Positions 43,677 through 53,785 of a stretch of DNA of 64,000 nucleotides are shown one piece after another. The notes under the pieces were generated by a model, which saw only the letters and a list, made by a program, of their open reading frames with translations, made no database searches and was not told the origin of the DNA. The stretch lies in assembly GCF_014397245.1 (NCBI RefSeq), contig NZ_JACLHY010000007.1, positions 62,001-126,000 on the forward strand. Direction: 5' to 3'. Within the stretch, counting starts at the first letter, position 1. Every line of letters begins with the position of its first letter. This DNA is from Arenibacter arenosicollis. Its GTDB lineage: Bacteria; Bacteroidota; Bacteroidia; Flavobacteriales; Flavobacteriaceae. A program made the translations under genes and the position numbers.

Positions 43677-44906
43677 TTGATAAAATCAAATAAGCTCAAA
43701 ATTTTCAATGATCCAATTTACGGATTTATTGGAATACCCAATGCACTAATCTTTAATCTAATTGCGGAACCCTATTTTCAGCGATTACGGAGAATCTCTC
43801 AAATGGGGTTGTCCTATCTGGTGTATCCAGGTGCCCACCATACGCGTTTTCAACATGCGATTGGAAGCATGTACCTAATGCAACAGGCCATTCAGGTATT
43901 ACGGTTTAAGTCCATCGAAATTACCAAAGAAGAAGAGGATGGGCTTCTATGTGCCATATTATTGCACGACATTGGACACGGTCCTTTTTCCCATGCCATG
44001 GAACACAGCATCGTTGAAGGTGTAAACCATGAACACATATCGTTATTGTTCATGGAGGCCTTAAACAAAAAATACAAGGGAAAATTATCCACTGCCATTG
44101 CCATTTTTAAGGGTCAATACCCTAAGAAATTTTTAAACCAACTCGTTTCCAGCCAGCTGGACATGGACCGGATGGACTATTTAAAAAGGGATAGTTTCTA
44201 TACCGGGGTCGCAGAAGGAAATATAAATTCTGAAAGGCTTCTCACAATGTTGAATGTCCTTAACGGAGAACTGGTAATAGAGGAGAAGGGAATATACTCC
44301 ATTGAGAAATTCTTAATGGCAAGACGCTTTATGTATTGGCAGGTTTATTTACATAAAACCGGTTTGGTGGCGGAACAACTATTGATTAAAATCTTACAAA
44401 GAGCCAAGGAATTGTTGGCTACGGGTGAAACAATAGAATTTAACGGCGCCCTTAAGTTTTTTATGGAAAACAAGGTGCCAAAGGAAGCTTTTACCCAGGA
44501 CAAGTTGGATTTATTTGCCCAATTGGACGATGTAGATATATTAGCTGCCATTAAAAATTGGCAGAATCACTCGGATTTTGTCCTATCCAGACTATGTAGG
44601 ATGATCATTGAACGTAGGTTGTTATACATTAAACTCAAGAACAAGCCCATAAATGAGGCTAAGTTGAAGAAACACTTTTTAAATTTCAAAAATCAACATC
44701 AGTTAACCGATGAAGAAACGGCTTATTTTGTGTTTTCAGGGGAGATACAAAACCAAGCCTATAACTCAAAAAGTCAGAATATAAATATTCTAAGAGGAAA
44801 CGGCAGAATTACCGATGTTGCCAAGGCGTCCGACCAACAATATTTGAAAACGCTTTCCAAGACCGTTACCAAATATTATATGTGCTATCCGAAAGTTTCC
44901 GTTTAA
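43677..44906 (+). CDS. HD-domain phosphohydrolase (dNTPase/YwfO-like)
   Basis: 409 residues with TTG 43677 as start; the longer frame to 43623 overlaps the promoter. The first residues [17 protein letters not shown] match the way homologues begin. Metal-binding HD motif: [17 protein letters not shown] (His), [16 protein letters not shown] (HD pair plus His) and [16 protein letters not shown] (Asp), i.e. H...HD...D. It resembles the dGTPase/YwfO and SAMHD1-like group that hydrolyse nucleotides; substrate unknown. Cytoplasmic. Ends 23 bases before the lpxD start at 44930. Confidence 0.88.
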   Translation: MIKSNKLKIFNDPIYGFIGIPNALIFNLIAEPYFQRLRRISQMGLSYLVYPGAHHTRFQHAIGSMYLMQQAIQVLRFKSIEITKEEEDGLLCAILLHDIGHGPFSHAMEHSIVEGVNHEHISLLFMEALNKKYKGKLSTAIAIFKGQYPKKFLNQLVSSQLDMDRMDYLKRDSFYTGVAEGNINSERLLTMLNVLNGELVIEEKGIYSIEKFLMARRFMYWQVYLHKTGLVAEQLLIKILQRAKELLATGETIEFNGALKFFMENKVPKEAFTQDKLDLFAQLDDVDILAAIKNWQNHSDFVLSRLCRMIIERRLLYIKLKNKPINEAKLKKHFLNFKNQHQLTDEETAYFVFSGEIQNQAYNSKSQNINILRGNGRITDVAKASDQQYLKTLSKTVTKYYMCYPKVSV

Positions 44907-44916
44907 CTATTTTTCT

Positions 44917-44924
44917 TACTTTTG
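44917..44924 (+). promoter_or_regulatory. -7 box of the lpxD-lpxC-lpxA operon
   Basis: TACTTTTG fits TAnnTTTG and ends 5 bases before the lpxD ATG at 44930, so the transcript should be nearly leaderless. The -33 element is weak, around TTTCC at 44896-44900. Confidence 0.45.
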
Positions 44925-44929
44925 TCCAC

Positions 44930-45946
44930 ATGATATTTACAGCAAGCCAAATCGCGGGTATTTTAGAAGGTGACGTGGAAGGGAATCCTGAAATAGCTGT
45001 TCATAAATTATCGAAGATCGAGGAAGGTGAAAAGGGTGCACTCACTTTTCTAGCCAATCCAAAATACACTTCATACATTTACACTACTAAAGCGTCCGTA
45101 ACGATTGTAAACAGGGACTTTATACCGGACCATCATTTGGAAACCACCTTGATCAAGGTGGATGATGCCTACAAATCCTTTTCAAAATTATTGGAATATT
45201 ACAATCAGGTAAAAAATAACAAAGTAGGAATTGAAGAGCCAGTTTTTAAATCGGAATCCGCTACCTATGGCAAGGACTTTTATTTAGGCGCCTTCTCCTA
45301 TTTGGGCAATAATGTTAAGATCGGGGATAATGTTAAAATCTATCCCAATGTATATATTGGTGATAATGTTACTATTGCCAACAATGTTGTAATTTTTGCA
45401 GGCGCAAAAATTTATTCGGAAACCCTCATTGGCAACAATTGTGTGGTCCATAGCGGAGTTGTTCTAGGCGCAGATGGTTTTGGATTTGCACCCACCGAAA
45501 ATGGTGAATATATAACGATACCCCAAACGGGTAATGTAATTGTTGAGGACAATGTTGATATTGGGGCAGGCACCACAATTGACAGAGCTACTTTGGGCTC
45601 TACCATATTAAGGAAAGGGGTGAAGTTGGACAATCAAATCCAAATAGCCCACAATGTGGAAATTGGGGAACATACCGTAATTGCAGCACAGACTGGGATA
45701 GCTGGGTCTACCAAAATTGGAAAGTACTGCAAAATTGGAGGTCAAGTAGGTATTGTTGGACATATAGTAATAGGAGATCGAGTTAAGATACAGGCACAAT
45801 CCGGTATTGGAAGAAATGTTAAGGATGATGAGGTTTTACAAGGTTCCCCCGCTTTAAATTATGGGGATTACAATAAATCTTATGTACATTTTAAAAATCT
45901 ACCTAAGATAATTAATAGATTAGAACACATTGAAAAAAAGGATTGA
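44930..45946 (+). CDS. lpxD: UDP-3-O-(3-hydroxyacyl)glucosamine N-acyltransferase
   Basis: 338 residues from the ATG at 44930; the longer frame to 44882 would overlap the HD gene and the promoter. N-terminal uridine-binding domain (1-100, [38 protein letters not shown]), then a left-handed beta helix of hexapeptide repeats (about 105-305: [25 protein letters not shown]) with GADGFGFAP and the catalytic His in [18 protein letters not shown]. Third step of lipid A synthesis, adding the N-linked acyl chain. Its stop overlaps the possible TTG start of lpxC/fabZ. Confidence 0.95.
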   Translation: MIFTASQIAGILEGDVEGNPEIAVHKLSKIEEGEKGALTFLANPKYTSYIYTTKASVTIVNRDFIPDHHLETTLIKVDDAYKSFSKLLEYYNQVKNNKVGIEEPVFKSESATYGKDFYLGAFSYLGNNVKIGDNVKIYPNVYIGDNVTIANNVVIFAGAKIYSETLIGNNCVVHSGVVLGADGFGFAPTENGEYITIPQTGNVIVEDNVDIGAGTTIDRATLGSTILRKGVKLDNQIQIAHNVEIGEHTVIAAQTGIAGSTKIGKYCKIGGQVGIVGHIVIGDRVKIQAQSGIGRNVKDDEVLQGSPALNYGDYNKSYVHFKNLPKIINRLEHIEKKD

Positions 45947-45948
45947 CG

Positions 45949-47349
45949 GTGAGTAATACAACTACAAAACAACGAACAATTGCAAAGGAAATAACACTTA
46001 AGGGTGTTGGTTTGCATACAGGGGAAAATGTAACATTGAAATTTGTTCCCGCCCCAGAAAATTTTGGTTATGCTTTTAAGCGCATAGACTTGGAAGGTGA
46101 ACCCATAATAGAAGCGGACGCCAATTATGTGGTAAATACCCAACGTGGAACCAATTTGGAAAAACGTGGTGTAAAGATTCAGACTTCGGAACATGTTCTT
46201 GCCGCTTTGGTAGGCTTGGAGATAGACAATGTTCTAATAGAATTGAACGCTCCGGAACCTCCTATAATGGACGGCTCCTCCAAATTTTTTGTAGAAGCTC
46301 TTGAACAGGCAGGTATCGTTGAGCAGAATGCCATGCGAGATGAGTTTATTGTAAAGGATGTTATCTCGTACAAAGACGAGGAAACAGGTAGTGAAATTAC
46401 AATTATCCCTGCTGACAATTACCAGGTAACGACCATGGTAGATTTTGGAACCAAGGTCCTGGGTACGCAAAATGCCACTTTGGAAAATTTAAGCGATTTT
46501 AAATCCGAAATAGCGGACGCCAGAACATTTAGTTTTTTGCATGAACTGGAAATGTTACTTGAAAATGGCTTAATCAAAGGTGGTGATCTAAATAACGCTA
46601 TTGTTTATGTAGATAAGGAAATATCCGACTCCACCATGAAAAAGCTGGAGAAGGCATTTAATAAGAAGAAACTATCCGTAAAACCCAATGGTATATTGGA
46701 TAACTTAACGTTGCATCAGCCCAACGAGGCGGCAAGACACAAGTTATTGGATGTTATTGGAGATCTTGCCCTGACCGGCACTAGGATAAGGGGGAAAGTA
46801 ATTGCCAATAAACCAGGACACTTTGTAAATACACAATTTGCAAAAAAACTGTCCAAGATCATTAAAATGGAAAAGAGAAATCACGTTCCACAATATGATT
46901 TGAACAAGCCTCCTTTGATGGATATTCATCAAATCATGGACATGTTACCACACCGACCTCCTTTCTTACTTCTGGATAGGATCTTGGAACTGTCCGATCA
47001 ACATGTAGTTGGAATGAAGAATGTGACCATGAACGAACCTTTTTTTGTAGGTCACTTCCCAGGAGCTCCCGTAATGCCTGGTGTACTTCAGGTTGAAGCT
47101 ATGGCACAAACTGGTGGAATATTAGTGCTGAGTACCGTTCCAGATCCAGAAAACTACCTTACACTTTTTATGAAAATAGATAATGTAAAGTTTAAACAAA
47201 AAGTGCTTCCCGGCGATACCTTAATATTCCATTGTAGTTTAATAACCCCAATAAGAAGGGGTATATGTCACATGCAGGCCTATGCCTATGCCAATAGCAA
47301 ATTGGTATGCGAAGCGGAAATGATGGCTCAAATTGTTAAAAAGAAATAA
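45949..47349 (+). CDS. lpxC/fabZ: Bifunctional UDP-3-O-acyl-GlcNAc deacetylase / 3-hydroxyacyl-ACP dehydratase
   Basis: Fusion of about 466 residues. LpxC part (about 1-310) with EHVLAALVGLEIDNVLIELNAPEPPIMDGSS, ADARTFSF and the zinc ligands (His in SEHVLA, His/Asp in AARHKLLDVIGDLAL). FabZ part (about 316-466) with MLPHRPPFLLLDRI and the catalytic His/Glu in VGHFPGAPVMPGVLQVEAMAQTGG. Deacetylates the lipid A precursor and dehydrates 3-hydroxyacyl-ACP, coupling lipid A to fatty acid supply. I chose GTG at 45949; a TTG two codons earlier overlaps the lpxD stop. The fusion is characteristic of Bacteroidetes. Confidence 0.93.
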   Translation: MSNTTTKQRTIAKEITLKGVGLHTGENVTLKFVPAPENFGYAFKRIDLEGEPIIEADANYVVNTQRGTNLEKRGVKIQTSEHVLAALVGLEIDNVLIELNAPEPPIMDGSSKFFVEALEQAGIVEQNAMRDEFIVKDVISYKDEETGSEITIIPADNYQVTTMVDFGTKVLGTQNATLENLSDFKSEIADARTFSFLHELEMLLENGLIKGGDLNNAIVYVDKEISDSTMKKLEKAFNKKKLSVKPNGILDNLTLHQPNEAARHKLLDVIGDLALTGTRIRGKVIANKPGHFVNTQFAKKLSKIIKMEKRNHVPQYDLNKPPLMDIHQIMDMLPHRPPFLLLDRILELSDQHVVGMKNVTMNEPFFVGHFPGAPVMPGVLQVEAMAQTGGILVLSTVPDPENYLTLFMKIDNVKFKQKVLPGDTLIFHCSLITPIRRGICHMQAYAYANSKLVCEAEMMAQIVKKK

Positions 47350-47352
47350 AGG

Positions 47353-48138
47353 ATGAATCAACCACTGGCTTACATTCACCCTGGAGCTAAAATTTCCAAG
47401 AATGTTGTAGTAGAGCCTTTTACTACAATTCACAATAATGTAATAATTGGCGATGGTACTTGGATAGGATCCAATGTTACCATTATGGAAGGCGCCCGCA
47501 TCGGAAAAAATTGTAATATTTTCCCAGGCGCTGTTATTTCCGCGCCTCCCCAAGATTTAAAGTATGATGGGGAAGAAACCACAGTTGTAATAGGCAATAA
47601 TACCACCATTAGGGAATGTGCCACAATACACAAGGGCACATCGGACAGAATGAAAACTGTCATTGGCGACAATTGTTTAATAATGGCCTACTGCCATATA
47701 GCGCATGATTGCCTTGTAGGCAACAACTGCATTTTCTCCAACAACTCCACCTTGGCAGGCCATGTAACCATTGGGGACAATGTAATTCTGGCCGGCTTGG
47801 TAGCTGTACATCAATTTGTATCCATAGGAAGACATGCCTTTGTAACAGGAGGTTCTCTGGTAAGGAAAGATGTCCCACCATTCGTTAAGGCCGCAAGGGA
47901 ACCACTTTCCTATGTAGGAATCAATTCCGTAGGTTTAAGGAGAAGGCATTTTGAGTCTGATAAAATCAGGGAAATACAGAACATTTATAGAATACTATAT
48001 CAAAAGAATTACAACAATTCCCAAGCCGTTCAAATTATTGAAGCTGAAATGGAGGCAACTCCGGAAAGGGATGAAATTTTACAATTTATAAGAGATTCCC
48101 AAAGAGGAATCATGAAAGGTTATTTTAGCACAAATTAA
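47353..48138 (+). CDS. lpxA: UDP-N-acetylglucosamine O-acyltransferase
   Basis: 261 residues, the usual length. Left-handed beta helix of hexapeptide repeats (about 1-185), with PGAVISAPPQDLKYDGEET, the catalytic His in YCHIAHDCLVG and the acyl-chain ruler region VAVHQFVSIGRHAFVTGGSLVRKDVPPFVKA, then the C-terminal helical domain. Adds the first acyl chain to UDP-GlcNAc in lipid A synthesis. ATG 3 bases after the lpxC/fabZ stop. Confidence 0.96.
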   Translation: MNQPLAYIHPGAKISKNVVVEPFTTIHNNVIIGDGTWIGSNVTIMEGARIGKNCNIFPGAVISAPPQDLKYDGEETTVVIGNNTTIRECATIHKGTSDRMKTVIGDNCLIMAYCHIAHDCLVGNNCIFSNNSTLAGHVTIGDNVILAGLVAVHQFVSIGRHAFVTGGSLVRKDVPPFVKAAREPLSYVGINSVGLRRRHFESDKIREIQNIYRILYQKNYNNSQAVQIIEAEMEATPERDEILQFIRDSQRGIMKGYFSTN

Positions 48139-48144
48139 AATTAT

Positions 48145-48711
48145 ATGGCATCAACATCAGATATTAGAAAAGGATTGTGCATCAGGTACAACAACGACAT
48201 TTATAAAATAATAGAATTTCTTCACGTTAAACCAGGAAAAGGTCCGGCTTTTGTAAGGACCAAACTTAAAAGTGTGAGTAGTGGAAAAGTATTGGACAAT
48301 ACATTCTCAGGTGGCTCAAAAATTGAGGATGTACGTGTGGAAACCCGATCTTATCAATTTTTATATGCGGAAGGAGAAACCTACCACTTTATGAATACGG
48401 ATGACTACAACCAAATTACCCTACAAGAGAGTTCCTTGGATGCGCCAAATTTATTAAAGGAAGGTGAAGTGGTGACCATTCTTTTCAATACAGAAGACAG
48501 CATGCCGCTATCCGTGGATATGCCTGCAAGTGTCATTTTGGAAGTGACCTATGCAGAACCAGGAGTTAAGGGGAATACTGCAACCAATGCGACTAAACCT
48601 GCGAAGGTGGAAACGGGAGCTACCGTAAATGTCCCTCTTTTCATCAATGAGGGCGATAAAATAAAAATCGATACGGAAAAAGGCGCTTATATGGAGCGTG
48701 TTAAAGAATAG
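48145..48711 (+). CDS. efp: Translation elongation factor P
   Basis: 188 residues, typical length. KOW-like N-terminal domain, OB domain and the EF-P C-terminal domain (PLFINEGDKIKIDTEKGAYMERVKE). K32 in VKPGKGPAFVRTKL is the tip residue modified (lysylated or otherwise) in other bacteria. Relieves stalling at poly-proline stretches. Placed inside the lipid A gene cluster, 6 bases after lpxA. Confidence 0.97.
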   Translation: MASTSDIRKGLCIRYNNDIYKIIEFLHVKPGKGPAFVRTKLKSVSSGKVLDNTFSGGSKIEDVRVETRSYQFLYAEGETYHFMNTDDYNQITLQESSLDAPNLLKEGEVVTILFNTEDSMPLSVDMPASVILEVTYAEPGVKGNTATNATKPAKVETGATVNVPLFINEGDKIKIDTEKGAYMERVKE

Positions 48712-48763
48712 TTTAGTTGATACGAGGCTTTTCTGCACATTGGCAATATAGAACCAAACAATT

Positions 48764-49711
48764 ATGAAATTTCCATCTCCTTACACACTTAACCAGATTG
48801 CTACCATAATCAACGCTGAATATGTGGGACATGAAGATTTCCCGGTGTTGGGCATGAACGAAATCCATGTTGTGGAAAAGGGTGATATTGTTTTTGTTGA
48901 TCATCCAAAATATTACGAAAAAGCCCTAAACTGTTCTGCATCAATAGTTTTGATCAACAAAAAGGTTGACTGCCCAGAGGGAAAGGCATTGTTAATTTCT
49001 GACGATCCCTTTAGGGACTTTAATATATTGACGCACTTTTTTAAACCATTTTTACGAGCCCACAACAGTATTTCCACTTCGGCCAAAATTGGCAATAACA
49101 CCGTTATTCAGCCCAATTGTTTTATTGGAAACAATGTGGTTATAGGGGATAACTGTCTAATACATTCCAATGTATCCATATACGACAATTGTATTATTGG
49201 AAACAATGTTACCATTCATGCGGGATCAGTGTTGGGATCGGACGCCTTTTATTACAAAAAAAGACCGGAAGGATTTGATAAATTAATTTCTGGTGGAAGG
49301 GTAGTAATACAGGATAACGTGGACATAGGTGCCCTTTGTACTTTGGACAGAGGAGTAACAGGGGATACGCTGATCAAAAAGGGTACGAAGTTGGACAACC
49401 AAGTACATGTAGGTCACGATACGGTAGTTGGTGAGAAATGCCTAATAGCTTCCCAAACCGGTATCGCCGGTTGCGTAATAATTGAGGATGAGGTTACCCT
49501 ATGGGGGCAGGTTGGCGTAACAAGTGCTGCTACCATTGGAAAAAAAGCAATAGTAAGTGCACAATCGGGAGTTTCAAAATCCTTGGAAGGGGGAAAAAGT
49601 TATTTTGGGAGCCCAGCAGAGGAATTTAGGGAAAAATTAAAACAGTTGGCTTATTTAAAGCAAATCCCTTCAATTTTAGAAAGATTAGAAAATAAATATG
49701 CAGAAGAATAG
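48764..49711 (+). CDS. Second LpxD-type (UDP-acylglucosamine N-acyltransferase-like) protein
   Basis: 315 residues. LpxD fold: N-terminal domain (YTLNQIATIINAEYVGHEDFPVLGMNEIHVVEKGDIVFVDHPKYYEKALNCSASIVLINK) and a hexapeptide beta helix (about 100-285) with IGNNTVIQPNCFIGNNVVIGDNCLIHSN and VHVGHDTVVGEKCLIASQTGIAGC. It is less like LpxD than the gene at 44930 (GSDAFYYKKRPEG replaces GADGFGF; the catalytic His region reads VHVGHD). Paralogous copies beside lpxA/efp are common in flavobacteria. It may use another acyl chain or substrate. Last gene before sucD, same strand. Confidence 0.85.
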   Translation: MKFPSPYTLNQIATIINAEYVGHEDFPVLGMNEIHVVEKGDIVFVDHPKYYEKALNCSASIVLINKKVDCPEGKALLISDDPFRDFNILTHFFKPFLRAHNSISTSAKIGNNTVIQPNCFIGNNVVIGDNCLIHSNVSIYDNCIIGNNVTIHAGSVLGSDAFYYKKRPEGFDKLISGGRVVIQDNVDIGALCTLDRGVTGDTLIKKGTKLDNQVHVGHDTVVGEKCLIASQTGIAGCVIIEDEVTLWGQVGVTSAATIGKKAIVSAQSGVSKSLEGGKSYFGSPAEEFREKLKQLAYLKQIPSILERLENKYAEE

Positions 49712-49734
49712 TTTAGAATTCCTTTTCAAAACTT

Positions 49735-49742
49735 TATTTTTG
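49735..49742 (+). promoter_or_regulatory. -7 box of sucD
   Basis: TATTTTTG, a TAnnTTTG match 26 bases before the sucD ATG, so sucD probably has its own transcript. Confidence 0.45.
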
Positions 49743-49768
49743 CAACAATTCAATAAACCAAATATATA

Positions 49769-50641
49769 ATGAGCGTTTTAGTAAATAAAGATTCCAAAAT
49801 TATTGTTCAAGGGTTTACAGGCAGTGAAGGCACATTTCATGCTGAACAGATGATCGAATATGGCACCAATGTAGTTGGTGGTGTAACTCCGGGTAAAGGC
49901 GGACAGGAGCATTTGGGAAGACCTGTGTTCAACACAGTTGAAGAAGCTGTACAAAAAGTTGGGGCCGATACCACTATCATTTTTGTCCCGCCAGCTTTTG
50001 CCGCAGACGCAATAATGGAAGCTGCTAGCGCTGGAATAAAAGTAATAATTACGATTACGGAAGGGATTCCTGTTGCAGACATGGTGAAGGTCTATGACTA
50101 CATAAAACATATGGACTGCAGGTTGGTTGGACCTAACTGTCCAGGAGTAATTACCCCAGGAGAAGCCAAAGTAGGCATTATGCCAGGTTTTGTCTTTAAA
50201 AAGGGACATGTAGGAATTGTTTCCAAATCCGGAACTTTAACATATGAAGCGGCCGATCAAGTGGTACGCCAGGGTCTTGGAATTACAACCGCGATAGGAA
50301 TAGGAGGAGATCCAATTATTGGAACCACCACTAAAGAAGCTGTTGAATTATTGATCAATGACCCAGATACTAATTGTGTGGTCATGATCGGGGAAATAGG
50401 TGGCCAATTGGAAGCCGATGCTGCACAATGGTATAAGGCTAGTGGAAGCAAGAAGCCCATTGTTGGTTTTATTGCAGGTGAAACTGCCCCAGCTGGTAGA
50501 ACGATGGGACACGCAGGTGCAATAGTTGGAGGTAGTGATGATACTGCCCAGGCCAAAAAACGAATAATGAGGGAATGTGGAATACACGTTGTTGATTCGC
50601 CTGCAGAAATTGGTTTAAAAGTAAAACAAGTTTTGGGATAA
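49769..50641 (+). CDS. sucD: Succinyl-CoA synthetase alpha subunit
   Basis: 290 residues, standard length. CoA-binding domain ([43 protein letters not shown]), [21 protein letters not shown] and [32 protein letters not shown]; phosphohistidine in [13 protein letters not shown] (near residue 245). Interconverts succinyl-CoA and succinate with substrate-level phosphorylation in the TCA cycle. The beta subunit (sucC) is not adjacent, which is normal in this phylum. Confidence 0.97.
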   Translation: MSVLVNKDSKIIVQGFTGSEGTFHAEQMIEYGTNVVGGVTPGKGGQEHLGRPVFNTVEEAVQKVGADTTIIFVPPAFAADAIMEAASAGIKVIITITEGIPVADMVKVYDYIKHMDCRLVGPNCPGVITPGEAKVGIMPGFVFKKGHVGIVSKSGTLTYEAADQVVRQGLGITTAIGIGGDPIIGTTTKEAVELLINDPDTNCVVMIGEIGGQLEADAAQWYKASGSKKPIVGFIAGETAPAGRTMGHAGAIVGGSDDTAQAKKRIMRECGIHVVDSPAEIGLKVKQVLG

Positions 50642-50659
50642 CCCCTAATATATAATACC

Positions 50660-50724
50660 AAATTCCGTTTATACTGTACTACCGATCAACTCGGAATTAT
50701 TCAGGATAAACGGAATTTTTTTTT
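50660..50724 (+). terminator. Terminator of sucD with a long loop
   Basis: AAATTCCGTTTAT (50660-50672) pairs over 13 bp with ATAAACGGAATTT (50706-50718), loop 33 bases, followed by TTTTTTTTGC. Confidence 0.78.
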
Positions 50725-50833
50725 GCTTAAAAGCATTAAACTGTTTAAAATTTTTCGCTGCATTTTGTGTAAAAATTTTAATACAGATAAAACATGAACT
50801 ATATTTGATTATCAACTAAGAAACTAAAGACAG

Positions 50834-51583
50834 ATGAAGTTACTAGAAGGAAAAAATGCAATAATCACTGGAGCAAGTAGAGGTATTGGATCGGGAATAG
50901 CCCAAGTTTTTGCCAAGCACGGTGCAAATGTTGCATTTACATATAGTTCCAGCGAAGCACCAGCTTTAGCCTTGGAAAAAGAGTTAAGCGGTTATGGCGT
51001 TAAGGCAAAAGCATATAAGAGCAATGCCGCTAGTTTTGAGGATTCCGAGAAATTGGTAGCCCAAGTATTGGAAGATTTTGGGGGCGTAATCGATATTTTA
51101 ATTAACAATGCCGGTATTACCAAGGATAATCTATTGATGAGGATGGGTGAAGATGATTTTGATTCGGTTATCGAAATCAATTTAAAATCGGTCTTTAATA
51201 TGACCAAGGCCGTTCAGCGTACTATGCTAAAACAAAGAAAAGGCTCTATTATAAACATGAGCAGTGTAGTAGGGGTGAAGGGTAATGCAGGACAGGCAAA
51301 TTACGCAGCTTCCAAAGCCGGTATGATTGGATTTACTAAATCCATCGCCTTGGAACTAGGGTCAAGAAATATAAGATGTAATGCCATTGCACCCGGTTTT
51401 ATTGAAACCGAGATGACGGATAAGTTGGATGAAAAAGTAGTACAAGGTTGGAGAGATGGTATTCCATTAAAAAGAGGTGGTCAGCCAGAAGATGTTGCCA
51501 ATGCGTGCTTGTTTTTAGCTTCAGACCTTTCCGCCTATATCACAGGACAAGTATTAAATGTAGATGGCGGAATGCTTACCTAA
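50834..51583 (+). CDS. fabG: 3-oxoacyl-[acyl-carrier-protein] reductase
   Basis: 249 residues, classical short-chain dehydrogenase. NADP-binding TGASRGIGSGIAQVFAKHGANVAFTYS, NNAGITKD, catalytic Ser-Tyr-Lys in MSSVVGVKGNAGQANYAASKAG, and IAPGFIETEMTDKL. Second step of the fatty acid elongation cycle. The motif spacing and the C-terminal ITGQVLNVDGGMLT are typical of FabG rather than of a specialised dehydrogenase. Confidence 0.95.
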   Translation: MKLLEGKNAIITGASRGIGSGIAQVFAKHGANVAFTYSSSEAPALALEKELSGYGVKAKAYKSNAASFEDSEKLVAQVLEDFGGVIDILINNAGITKDNLLMRMGEDDFDSVIEINLKSVFNMTKAVQRTMLKQRKGSIINMSSVVGVKGNAGQANYAASKAGMIGFTKSIALELGSRNIRCNAIAPGFIETEMTDKLDEKVVQGWRDGIPLKRGGQPEDVANACLFLASDLSAYITGQVLNVDGGMLT

Positions 51584-51729
51584 GATTGGTTGATTAGTTG
51601 GGGCCTACTAAAGTCTGGTTTTAAATATTTAAATGCGGGGAAGCCTAAGTGCAATTCTTCATTACCCTAATATTGGACACTTTATACAGCCCAAAACTTC
51701 TATCAACTTACAAGTCCCAATGAATAAAT

Positions 51730-53766
51730 ATGATGCAAATTCAAACAGTACTCTTTATATTGCTCGCAGCCTTTGTGGCATTGGCACTGGTACTGTTTCA
51801 ATATTATTATAAAACCAAAAGGAAGGGAAAACTACATGTGGTCCTATCCTTTTTACGTTTTTTATCCATATTTGGTATCCTGCTACTTATTATAAACCCA
51901 AAATTTGCCCATAAGGAATATACCTTGGAAAAAACAAATTTGGTTCTGTTAACGGACAATTCCACATCAATAACCCCCGATGACAAATCCCAAATAATCT
52001 CGAACCTCTCTACATTAAAAAATAACACCTCTACCATATCCGAAAAGTTCAATATTGTAAATTATAATTTTGGAGCGGACCTAAGCGATTTTGATAGTCT
52101 CAGCCACACTGAAAGAAGTACCAACATTTCAAAGGCCTTGTCCAGTCTAAATGAAATATATACAAGTTCCAATACGGCAGTGGTACTTTTTTCCGACGGC
52201 AATCAGACTATAGGGGAGGATTATGAATTTTACGGCAAAAGACAAAACCTTCCTATCTATCCTATTGTTTTAGGAGATACTACCAAGTATGATGATATCT
52301 TAATTCGCCAGGTAAATACAAATAAATATGCCTTTTTAAAGAATAAATTCCCCTTGGAAGTTTTTATCTCCTATGATGGTCAAAAAGATATAAACCCAGA
52401 ATTGCAAATTCTTATCGATGGCAAATTGAGTCATAAGGAAAAGGTATCCCTATCCGCTAAGTCGAACACTAAAATTATTAATACTCAATTAGAGGCTAGT
52501 AGCGTAGGAATAAAAAATATTAAGGTGAGTGTAGCTCCTCTACCCAATGAAAAAAACAAGGTTAACAATGAAAAATTATTGGCCTTGGAAGTTCTGGATG
52601 AAAAAACAAATGTCGCTATTATTTCCAGTATCCTCCACCCGGACATTGGAGCTATTAAAAAAGCAATTGAGAGTAATGAACAAAGATTGGTATCCATTTA
52701 TAAGCCCAACATCGATTTAAACAAATTGGATGAAGTGGATGTCTATATTCTATACCAACCTGATGCTTCCTTTGATAGAATCTACAAACAAATCCAATTA
52801 CGAAAATCCAATTCATTTACGATATTGGGAACCTATACCGATTTTAATTTTATAAACAGGATTCAAAAAAACTACGTTATTGGAACAGGGTATCCAATAC
52901 AAGAAGTATTTGCTACTCTTAATAATGCTTTTTCCAAATTTGACATTTCCGAATTCTCCTTCGATGGTTTTCCACCACTTTTAACCAATGCTGGATCCGT
53001 GGATGTTTTGGGTATTAGTGAACCTATGCTAAAAATGCGGATCAAAGGGGTGGAAATGAATCAACCCTTATGGACCATTGCAGAACAAGATGTATCAAAA
53101 CACGCCGTTCTGAATGGAGAAAATCTATGGAAATGGAGACTTCAGACCTACAGAAACGATCAAGCCTTTAAGAATTTTGATGCTTTTCTAGGAAAATTGA
53201 TCCTTTATCTTTCAACCTCAAAAGGAAAAAACAGATTTGTATTGGATTATAGTCCTATTTACAACAACAGCAGTGAAACAAAAATAAGGGCTACCTATTT
53301 TGATGAGGCCTTTTCCTTTGATACCAATGCCTCTATCAATTTAAAAGTAGTGGATAAACCTAATAATAAATCCATGGAGGTGCCTATGTTGCTAAAAGAT
53401 GGGTATTATGAGGCCGACCTAAGTAATTTATCTTCGGGAGAATATAGCTTTACGGCCACTATAGCCAAGGAAAACCTAAGTAGGTCCGGTAACTTTTCTA
53501 TTTTGGATTTTGATGCGGAAAAACAATTTTCTTCCAGTGATCATCGAAAACTGCAACGTCTGGCAAACAACACTAAAGGAAAGTTATATTTCCCCGGCCA
53601 GGTGCAATCATTGATAAAGGATTTGGAAGCCGACCCTAAGTACGTGCCAACCCAAAAAAGCAAAGAAATTGTCGTACCTTTAATCGATTTTAAATTTCTA
53701 TTGGCTGCTATTATTGCGGCGCTATCCTTGGAATGGTTTATCAGAAAGTATAACGGATTAACTTAA
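51730..53766 (+). CDS. Large membrane protein with vWA-like extracytoplasmic domain
   Basis: 678 residues. Two hydrophobic helices at the N-terminus (about 7-25 and 38-58) and one near the C-terminus (about 655-670). The region 70-190 looks like a von Willebrand A-type fold (LVLLTDNSTSITPDDK, the MIDAS DxSxS-like motif as DNSTS, and SSNTAVVLFSDGNQTIGEDYEFYGKR). The rest (about 200-640) is beta-rich with an Ig-like look. Such proteins are common in Bacteroidetes (BatA-like neighbourhoods) and not functionally assigned. ATG ATG start; 147 bases after fabG. Confidence 0.75.
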   Translation: MMQIQTVLFILLAAFVALALVLFQYYYKTKRKGKLHVVLSFLRFLSIFGILLLIINPKFAHKEYTLEKTNLVLLTDNSTSITPDDKSQIISNLSTLKNNTSTISEKFNIVNYNFGADLSDFDSLSHTERSTNISKALSSLNEIYTSSNTAVVLFSDGNQTIGEDYEFYGKRQNLPIYPIVLGDTTKYDDILIRQVNTNKYAFLKNKFPLEVFISYDGQKDINPELQILIDGKLSHKEKVSLSAKSNTKIINTQLEASSVGIKNIKVSVAPLPNEKNKVNNEKLLALEVLDEKTNVAIISSILHPDIGAIKKAIESNEQRLVSIYKPNIDLNKLDEVDVYILYQPDASFDRIYKQIQLRKSNSFTILGTYTDFNFINRIQKNYVIGTGYPIQEVFATLNNAFSKFDISEFSFDGFPPLLTNAGSVDVLGISEPMLKMRIKGVEMNQPLWTIAEQDVSKHAVLNGENLWKWRLQTYRNDQAFKNFDAFLGKLILYLSTSKGKNRFVLDYSPIYNNSSETKIRATYFDEAFSFDTNASINLKVVDKPNNKSMEVPMLLKDGYYEADLSNLSSGEYSFTATIAKENLSRSGNFSILDFDAEKQFSSSDHRKLQRLANNTKGKLYFPGQVQSLIKDLEADPKYVPTQKSKEIVVPLIDFKFLLAAIIAALSLEWFIRKYNGLT

Positions 53767-53785
53767 TAATTAATAAATATAATAA

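Noticed and set aside
49778-50209. 143-residue minus-strand frame inside sucD
   Set aside because: Antisense of a highly conserved enzyme, with no domain of its own.
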